A stretch of DNA of 64,000 nt from Ornithinibacillus xuwenensis (lineage in GTDB: Bacteria > Bacillota > Bacilli > Bacillales > Amphibacillaceae): positions 496,001 to 560,000 of the forward strand of contig NZ_JBDIML010000001.1 of NCBI RefSeq assembly GCF_039614845.1. Reading direction: 5' to 3'. Position 1 is the first letter of the stretch, and every line of letters begins with the position of its first letter. Below the pieces are notes generated by a model. It worked only from the letters and a program-made list of their open reading frames with translations, ran no database searches and had not been told where the DNA came from. The translations under genes were made by a program, and so were the position numbers. Shown here piece by piece: positions 58,440 to 64,000 of this stretch.

Positions 58440-59732
58440 TTGAAAACAACAATTGCACAAGTACCTGAACATGAAGGGGAAAAAGTAACAATAGGAGCTT
58501 GGCTTGCAAATAAGCGATCAAGCGGTAAAATCGCATTTTTACAATTGCGAGATGGTACTGGATTTATTCAAGCTGTTGTTGTCAAAAGTGATGTTAGTGA
58601 AGAAACATTTCAACTAGCTAAGAATTTGACACAAGAATCGTCTTTGTATATTACAGGAACTATTGTAGAAGATACACGATCACCGTTTGGCTATGAAATG
58701 CAGGTAGAGGCAATTGAATTAATCCATGAAGCAACAGATTATCCAATTACACCAAAGGAACATGGTACTGAGTTTTTAATGGACCATCGCCATCTGTGGC
58801 TACGTTCTAAAAGACAGCATGCTGTCATGAAAATTCGTAATGAAATTATTCGTGCGACATATGAATTCTTCAATCAAAACGGATATGTTAAAATTGACCC
58901 ACCGATCTTAACTGGATCTTCTGCGGAAGGTACTACTGAGCTTTTCCATACAAAATATTTTGAAGAAGATGCTTACCTATCTCAAAGTGGACAATTATAT
59001 ATGGAAGCAGCTGCTATGGCCTTTGGTAAAGTTTTCTCATTCGGACCAACCTTCCGTGCGGAGAAATCTAAAACGCGCAGACATTTAATTGAATTTTGGA
59101 TGATTGAGCCTGAAATGGCATTTGTTGAGCATGATGAAAGTCTTGAAATTCAAGAAAATTATGTTAGCTATATCGTTCAATCAGTGCTAAAAAATTGTAA
59201 GCTAGAGCTAGGAATTCTAGAGCGTGACACAAGTAAGCTAGAAAAAATAAAAGCTCCATTTCCGAGAATTTCATATGATGATGCAATTCAATTACTGAAA
59301 GATAAAGGATTTACTGATATTGAATGGGGAGATGACTTTGGTGCTCCTCACGAAACTGCTATTGCAGAAAGCTTTGATATGCCAGTGTTTATTACAAATT
59401 ATCCTGCAAATATTAAAGCATTCTACATGAAGCCAGATCCAAACCGAAATGAAGTCGTACTATGTGCTGACTTAATCGCTCCTGAAGGATATGGAGAAAT
59501 CATTGGTGGATCTCAGCGTATCGATGATCTTGATCTTATGAAGCAGCGCTATGAAGAGCATGGGCTTACAGGTCAAGCGTACCAATGGTATTTAGAGCTA
59601 AGACAATTCGGTAGTGTACCACACTCAGGATTCGGTCTTGGTCTAGAACGAACTGTTGCCTGGTTATCTGGAGTTGAACACGTTCGTGAGACAATTCCTT
59701 TCCCAAGATTATTAAACCGTTTATATCCATAA
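58440..59732 (+). CDS. asnS: asparaginyl-tRNA synthetase
   Basis: AsnS is a class IIb aminoacyl-tRNA synthetase charging tRNA-Asn. The 430-residue protein has an N-terminal OB-fold anticodon domain (about 15-100, KRSSGKIAFLQLRDG), motif 2 FRAEKSKTRRHL, and motif 3 GFGLGLERTVAWL. The start is TTG at 58440 with GGAGG (58427-58431) eight bases upstream, giving the family length; a TTG at 58425 is before that site. No T-box leader is present in the 62-base gap after aspB. Confidence 0.96.
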   Translation: MKTTIAQVPEHEGEKVTIGAWLANKRSSGKIAFLQLRDGTGFIQAVVVKSDVSEETFQLAKNLTQESSLYITGTIVEDTRSPFGYEMQVEAIELIHEATDYPITPKEHGTEFLMDHRHLWLRSKRQHAVMKIRNEIIRATYEFFNQNGYVKIDPPILTGSSAEGTTELFHTKYFEEDAYLSQSGQLYMEAAAMAFGKVFSFGPTFRAEKSKTRRHLIEFWMIEPEMAFVEHDESLEIQENYVSYIVQSVLKNCKLELGILERDTSKLEKIKAPFPRISYDDAIQLLKDKGFTDIEWGDDFGAPHETAIAESFDMPVFITNYPANIKAFYMKPDPNRNEVVLCADLIAPEGYGEIIGGSQRIDDLDLMKQRYEEHGLTGQAYQWYLELRQFGSVPHSGFGLGLERTVAWLSGVEHVRETIPFPRLLNRLYP

Positions 59733-59741
59733 TTTCATCTC

Positions 59742-59771
59742 AATCCCTTGCTAAATTGCAAGGGATTTTAT
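59742..59771 (+). terminator. terminator of aspB-asnS
   Basis: A perfect 10-bp stem (AATCCCTTGC 59742-59751, GCAAGGGATT 59758-59767) running into TTATT. Confidence 0.82.
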
Positions 59772-59773
59772 TA

Positions 59774-59800
59774 TTGAATCACCTTTTATCATGCTATACT
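59774..59800 (+). promoter_or_regulatory. candidate promoter of dnaD-nth
   Basis: An extended -10 TGCTATACT (59792-59800) with TTGAAT (59774-59779) upstream. The 15-base spacer is short, and the predicted start near 59807 leaves a very short leader. Confidence 0.3.
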
Positions 59801-59819
59801 TAGATAGAGGTGCAATCAT

Positions 59820-60509
59820 ATGACAAAATTTAATTCATTTCAACATATTTTATTAAATCAAGTATCATTACCCACCAAGCTGCTTACAGATTACAAAGAA
59901 ATGGGTCTTAATGAGACAGAATTAATGGTTATCATACAGGTACATCGATTTATTGTACAGGGCAACTATTTCCCAAGTTTAGAAGAGCTATCAAATACAT
60001 TAACTATAGATGATAAATCATGCTCCCAAATTTTACGGAAGCTTATCCAACTACATTTATTACGTATTGAACGTTCAGAGAATAATCAATATCAATTGAG
60101 TGAAGCATATTCGCTTGAGCCATTATGGGAGAAGCTATTCAAGCCTGAGGTAAAGGAGAAAAAGCAAGAGTCTGATGAAGGATCGTTGTTTATTTTATTT
60201 GAACAGGAATTCGGTAGACCAATCTCACCTTTTGAAATCGAGACAATCAATGTCTGGCTAGACGAAGATGATATTGCTCCTGCTCTAATAAAAGCCGCAC
60301 TAAGAGAATCTGTTTTAATGGGGAAGTTAAATTTTAAATATATGGATCGGATATTAAGAGAGTGGAAGAAGAAGGGTATTCATTCAGTTGAGCAAGCACG
60401 AGAAGCAAGCAAACGATTTCACGACTACCAAGTATCCAAGCAACCAAACACCCCAACTAAAAAGCGTGATACATCCATCTATTATAATTGGTTAGAGGGA
60501 GAGGAATAA
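59820..60509 (+). CDS. dnaD: DNA replication initiation protein DnaD
   Basis: DnaD acts with DnaA and DnaB at the origin and in restart to help load the replicative helicase. The 229-residue protein has the N-terminal DDBH1 winged-helix domain (about 1-105) and the DDBH2 domain (about 125-195) with the YxxxIxxxW-like motif near FKYMDRILREWKKKG. AGAGGTG precedes the ATG. The stop overlaps the nth start by one base. Confidence 0.95.
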   Translation: MTKFNSFQHILLNQVSLPTKLLTDYKEMGLNETELMVIIQVHRFIVQGNYFPSLEELSNTLTIDDKSCSQILRKLIQLHLLRIERSENNQYQLSEAYSLEPLWEKLFKPEVKEKKQESDEGSLFILFEQEFGRPISPFEIETINVWLDEDDIAPALIKAALRESVLMGKLNFKYMDRILREWKKKGIHSVEQAREASKRFHDYQVSKQPNTPTKKRDTSIYYNWLEGEE

Positions 60510-61168
60510 TGTTAACAAAGAAAGATATCCGATTTTGTTTAGATGAAATTGCTGAAATGTTTCCAGATGCAGAATGCGAGTTGACACATGATAACCCGTT
60601 TGAGCTAGTTATTGCTGTGTTATTATCAGCTCAGTGTACGGATGCGCTAGTAAATAAAGTTACAAGGGATCTCTTTAAGAAATATAAAACCCCAGAAGAT
60701 TATTTACATGTTTCATTAGAAGAATTACAAAATGATATTCGTTCGATCGGTTTGTATCGTAACAAAGCTAAGAATATTCAGAAGCTTTGTAGGGTACTTT
60801 TAGAAGAATATGATGGTGAAGTTCCAAAAACAAAAGAAGAGCTTGTTACCTTAGCAGGAGTAGGGAGGAAGACAGCTAATGTTGTTGCTTCTGTTGCCTT
60901 TGGCGAACCAGCGATTGCAGTAGATACACATGTAGAACGTGTTTCGAAGCGACTTGGTATTTGCAGGTGGAAGGATTCTGTTGTTGAAGTTGAAGAGACT
61001 CTGATGAGGAAGGTTCCACAGGAAGAGTGGAGTGTAACACACCATCGAATGATATTTTTCGGTCGATATCACTGTAAAGCTAAAAATCCTAATTGTCCAG
61101 AGTGCCCATTACTTGAAGTATGTAGAGAAGGCCAAAAGCGAATGAAAAAGAGAGAAGCAGTAAGCTAA
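60509..61168 (+). CDS. nth: endonuclease III
   Basis: Nth is a DNA glycosylase/AP lyase for oxidised pyrimidines. The 219-residue protein has the helix-hairpin-helix LAGVGRKTANVV with the catalytic Lys, the conserved Asp in AVDTHVERVSKRLG, and the 4Fe-4S ligands in CKAKNPNCPECPLLEVC. I chose the ATG at 60509 because GAGAGGAA is upstream and it overlaps the dnaD stop (TAATG). ypoC, which follows in B. subtilis, is absent. Confidence 0.95.
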   Translation: MLTKKDIRFCLDEIAEMFPDAECELTHDNPFELVIAVLLSAQCTDALVNKVTRDLFKKYKTPEDYLHVSLEELQNDIRSIGLYRNKAKNIQKLCRVLLEEYDGEVPKTKEELVTLAGVGRKTANVVASVAFGEPAIAVDTHVERVSKRLGICRWKDSVVEVEETLMRKVPQEEWSVTHHRMIFFGRYHCKAKNPNCPECPLLEVCREGQKRMKKREAVS

Positions 61169-61169
61169 A

Positions 61170-61200
61170 AAGAGGAGTTCCGAATAACGGAACTCCTCTT
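61170..61200. terminator. bidirectional terminator between nth and ponA
   Basis: A perfect 13-bp stem (AAGAGGAGTTCCG 61170-61182, CGGAACTCCTCTT 61188-61200) between convergent genes. The stem is very stable, but T tails are short on both strands. Confidence 0.75.
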
Positions 61201-61211
61201 ACTTATAGTAA

Positions 61212-63914
61212 TTATTCTTCTGAATCGTTAGGATCAGGGTCTTTGGGCGTCTCTGTTCCTCCAGATTCATCTTCAGATCCTTCTCCTGGATCACTTGGTG
61301 AAGCAGGGATTTCAAGTGTTGTACTTTTTGTTTCACCTCGAACTCCTGAATTATTTCCATTCTTACCAATGGAAGTAACTCGAATTGTGTAGGATTGACC
61401 TGGCTCGAAGGTACCACTTATTTCAATGCCATTTGATTCTACCACCTGTGTCCCACCTTGTGGTCCTTCGACAACAACCTCAAACGTAGCTGGTGGTCCA
61501 TTATAGCCCCATGAAACATCAATAATAGACTGTTCAGCAACATAAGCAGCAGTTAAGCCTTCTACAGGCTTCATCGCTTCAGTTTCTTCCTCATCTTCTG
61601 CAACTTTTACAGAGACAGATTGTGGTTCACTACGTTTTTCCTCATCTTGCTTATTGACAACTACAACCTGAATCTTATAGTCAGATCCTGCAGAAACCTC
61701 TGTTATTTCGACTTGATTTTCTTCGGTAGAGGAGAGAACTTGCATTTCTCCACCATCAACACTTGCTGAAATTTCAAAGGAGACATCATCTTCAGAGTCG
61801 TAATCCCATGAAACATTAATTGCATTATTACCTTTGCTATATTCTGCCTTCAAATTACTTACATGGTCTAGCTTATCATATTTCTCCGAAGTCTTTTTTG
61901 GTTCTGTGCCTTTAACAAATAATTCGGTAACGATTTTTGATTCTGGTGTATATTCACTAGGTAGGGAAGCAGGATTTGAACCTTTTTCAACAGCAACCTC
62001 TACAACTGAATCTGGTTTTTTAAAATCTGGTGTGTCAACATCCTTCGATATTTCAGTCATCGTGTTTTTAAACAGGTGATGAGCAATCTGTGTGTCTGCA
62101 TATGGCATCGTACGTTTTCCATCATCATACCCAACCCAAACGGAAATTGTGTAGTTGGTCGAATAGCCCGTCACCCAAGAGTCTTTCGCGCCTTCAGCGT
62201 CCTCAAGGTTTGTAGTACCAGTTTTTGCAGCAACTGGTAATCCAGGAATTCTCGCATTACCACCAGATGACCCTTCAGATAATGCGGTTTTTAGCATATC
62301 AGAAATCATATAGGCTGTATAATCCGACATAGCTACCTGAGGCTCTGGAGTTAAATCAACAGTTCGTTCATCAGGAAATACAACTTTTGTAACGGCATGT
62401 GCCTCATAACGGATACCTTCATTAGCAAATGCTTGATAAGCGCTCGCCATTTGTAATGGATTAACTGTAGTATCTGCACCACCAATTGCATCGGTTAACT
62501 GAGGCTTGCCGTTAGCAAATTCTATCCCTAGATTATTTGCGAATTTTTGTGCATTATCATAGCCGACTTCATCAACTAATGTTTTAACAGCAGGAACGTT
62601 CAATGATTCCTGTAAAGCATAGCGCGCTGTCATCCAGCCTTGATATTCACGATTCCAATTTCGAATTACTTGACCGTCAGTTCCAGCAATTTCATAAGGT
62701 TTATCATCATTGATTTGGTGGTAAGTCGACATTTTGTTATATTCAATTGCAGGACCATAGGCAACAATTGGCTTAAAGGTTGATCCAGCTTGGTTACCAC
62801 CTTGTAATGCATAGTTAAAGCCGTTTTGATAGCCTCTATCTCCACCAATCGCTCGAATTGCACCAGATTTTGTATCGAGGACGACCATACCTGCGTGCAA
62901 ATCTTCATTTGGATAAGGGATAGGGTTATCTTCAGCATCCGATAATAAATATTCTACGTAATCCTGTGCATCTTTATCTAAAGTCGTATAGATTTGTAAT
63001 CCATCTGAATAAATATCTGCACCATCTAATTTTTGCTCAACTTCTTTTTGAACCTGTTGTAAGAAAGCATCATAAGGTGATGATTCAGGCTTTTCTTTTA
63101 CGAGTAATGACGTGATATCAACTTGTAATGCTTCGTCCGCTTCTGCTTGTGAAATCTTATCATGACGAACCATTAGTTTAAGAACAGTTTCCATTCTTTC
63201 CTTTGTTAAATCAGGATTATTAAATGGATCGTATGCAGTTGGACGCTGAGGCAAACCTGCTAAAATCGCCGCTTCAGGTAACGTTAAGTCATGCAAATCT
63301 GTTTTACCAAAATAAGTTTCTGCGGCTTTGGCTACACCATATGCTCCAGCACCATAATAAATTTTATTCAGATACATTTCTAAAATTTGTTCTTTGGAGT
63401 AATCTTGCTCTAATTTTAAAGCAAGCCATTGCTCTTGTACTTTCAGCTTCAACTTCTTATCAGGATCTAAGAAAGATTTTTCTACGACCTGTTGGGTTAT
63501 CGTACTTGCACCTTCAGAACCAAACCCATTACGCAGGTTTCCTAAAATGGCTCCACCAATCCGACGAATATCGATACCAGGATGTTCGAAAAATCGCGCA
63601 TCCTCGGTTGCCGTTACCGCATCGATAAGTACCTGTGGGAGATCATCGTAACCGATTTTTGTTCGTTTAAAATCACCCAAATCAGCAATTAACTCACCAT
63701 CCTTATCATAAACCTTGGACGATAATGGATCTGATAATTTTGATGTATCAATTTCTGGTGCAGTGGCAATATAATAAGTGAACAAACCGGCGATGCCGAT
63801 TCCGATAGCTATACAAAATAAGAATATTCCTAAGAATATTTTTTTCCATAATGGTTTCTTTTTGGCTTTCTTTTGTTTTCTACGTGCAGTGCGACTTTGG
63901 CGATTGTCTGCCAT
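61212..63914 (-). CDS. ponA: class A penicillin-binding protein PonA (PBP1)
   Basis: PonA polymerises and cross-links cell wall peptidoglycan. The 900-residue protein has a basic cytoplasmic tail and one membrane helix (about 25-50). A GT51 glycosyltransferase domain follows (about 70-250: EDARFFEHPG with catalytic Glu, GASTITQQ, YLNKIYYG). The transpeptidase domain has STFK (in GSTFKPIVAY), SLN (in ESLNVPAV) and KTGTTN. Two fibronectin type III repeats (about 685-775 and 785-865) and an acidic Pro/Glu/Ser/Asp-rich tail complete it. GGAGGTAG precedes the ATG on the minus strand. Its usual partner recU would lie beyond the right edge of the window. Confidence 0.95.
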   Translation of the reverse strand: MADNRQSRTARRKQKKAKKKPLWKKIFLGIFLFCIAIGIGIAGLFTYYIATAPEIDTSKLSDPLSSKVYDKDGELIADLGDFKRTKIGYDDLPQVLIDAVTATEDARFFEHPGIDIRRIGGAILGNLRNGFGSEGASTITQQVVEKSFLDPDKKLKLKVQEQWLALKLEQDYSKEQILEMYLNKIYYGAGAYGVAKAAETYFGKTDLHDLTLPEAAILAGLPQRPTAYDPFNNPDLTKERMETVLKLMVRHDKISQAEADEALQVDITSLLVKEKPESSPYDAFLQQVQKEVEQKLDGADIYSDGLQIYTTLDKDAQDYVEYLLSDAEDNPIPYPNEDLHAGMVVLDTKSGAIRAIGGDRGYQNGFNYALQGGNQAGSTFKPIVAYGPAIEYNKMSTYHQINDDKPYEIAGTDGQVIRNWNREYQGWMTARYALQESLNVPAVKTLVDEVGYDNAQKFANNLGIEFANGKPQLTDAIGGADTTVNPLQMASAYQAFANEGIRYEAHAVTKVVFPDERTVDLTPEPQVAMSDYTAYMISDMLKTALSEGSSGGNARIPGLPVAAKTGTTNLEDAEGAKDSWVTGYSTNYTISVWVGYDDGKRTMPYADTQIAHHLFKNTMTEISKDVDTPDFKKPDSVVEVAVEKGSNPASLPSEYTPESKIVTELFVKGTEPKKTSEKYDKLDHVSNLKAEYSKGNNAINVSWDYDSEDDVSFEISASVDGGEMQVLSSTEENQVEITEVSAGSDYKIQVVVVNKQDEEKRSEPQSVSVKVAEDEEETEAMKPVEGLTAAYVAEQSIIDVSWGYNGPPATFEVVVEGPQGGTQVVESNGIEISGTFEPGQSYTIRVTSIGKNGNNSGVRGETKSTTLEIPASPSDPGEGSEDESGGTETPKDPDPNDSEE

Positions 63915-64000
63915 AACTCACTACCTCCAATCTAAAAATAAAGCTGATCAATAATCGATAAGTAATCAACTCTTTTTTGGTAATTAAACGGTATTTCATG

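Noticed and set aside
63224..63628. A 134-codon plus-strand frame over ponA
   Set aside because: Antisense of the glycosyltransferase domain of ponA, no binding site and no domain.
1..64000. CRISPR arrays, insertion sequences, prophage, tRNA and rRNA genes
   Set aside because: No regularly spaced repeats, transposase or phage proteins, or RNA gene signatures were seen by reading; the gene order is conserved core genome throughout.

Overview
The window looks like a chromosome segment of a low-G+C, endospore-forming Bacillota of the family Bacillaceae. The evidence is a near-continuous run of genes in the order known from Bacillus subtilis between dacB and ponA. It includes sporulation and germination genes (dacB, spmA, spmB, sleB, ypeB, spoVIF, spoIVA), bacillithiol genes and a menaquinol:cytochrome c reductase. 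Protein divergence and several absent genes suggest a relative of Oceanobacillus, Virgibacillus or Ornithinibacillus rather than B. subtilis itself; that placement is inference. No rRNA, tRNA, insertion sequence, prophage or CRISPR array was seen.

Layout. 1-2.0 kb: 3' end of dacB with spmA and spmB (spore cortex and maturation). 2.2-9.1 kb: rluB, then resABC (cytochrome c maturation) and the resDE two-component system. 9.15-10.45 kb: a cobalamin riboswitch with a terminator controlling a DUF4430 (transcobalamin-like) lipoprotein and an ECF transporter S component. 10.5-14.3 kb: ferredoxin (minus), then ypbB, recS, a CPBP protease and a short ypbE. 14.6-17.7 kb: mecB/ypbH, gudB and ypdA. 17.8-25.4 kb: asparaginase (minus), prsW, sleB-ypeB, a PilZ protein, cmk, an S1-domain protein and yphA. 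25.4-30.6 kb: the YIEGIA protein and its capping partner, der, gpsA, spoVIF, yphE and a YphF-like lipoprotein. 30.8-37.3 kb: spoIVA, hbs, mtrB (TRAP), hepS-menH-hepT, ndk and cheR. 37.4-45.5 kb: aroC-aroB-aroA, ypiA, ypiB, ypiF and qcrABC. 45.6-48.7 kb: ypjA, a shortened ypjB-like gene, a zinc metallopeptidase, a YitT-family protein (minus) and a MazG-like protein. 48.7-53.3 kb: dapB, mgsA, bshA, cca and birA. 53.5-61.2 kb: dinG, a 24-codon ORF, ypmB, aspB, asnS, dnaD and nth. 61.2-63.9 kb: ponA (minus).

How the genes work together. Several blocks serve respiration: ResABC matures c-type cytochromes, QcrABC is the bc complex, HepS/MenH/HepT make menaquinone from chorismate supplied by the aro genes, and ResDE regulates respiration. 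Others serve sporulation, or cell-envelope and genome maintenance.

The window is mostly conserved core genome, and I found no clearly new multi-gene system. The observations most worth checking are these: a stem-loop that would hide the spoVIF ribosome-binding site in read-through RNA but not in RNA from an internal sigma-K-like promoter; the riboswitch-controlled DUF4430/ECF pair; a cre-like site at the likely gudB transcription start; TRAP (mtrB) without mtrA and with no trp genes in the aro cluster; remnant-like ypjB and ypbE; a coupled 24-codon ORF before ypmB; and an orphan minus-strand terminator after dinG.
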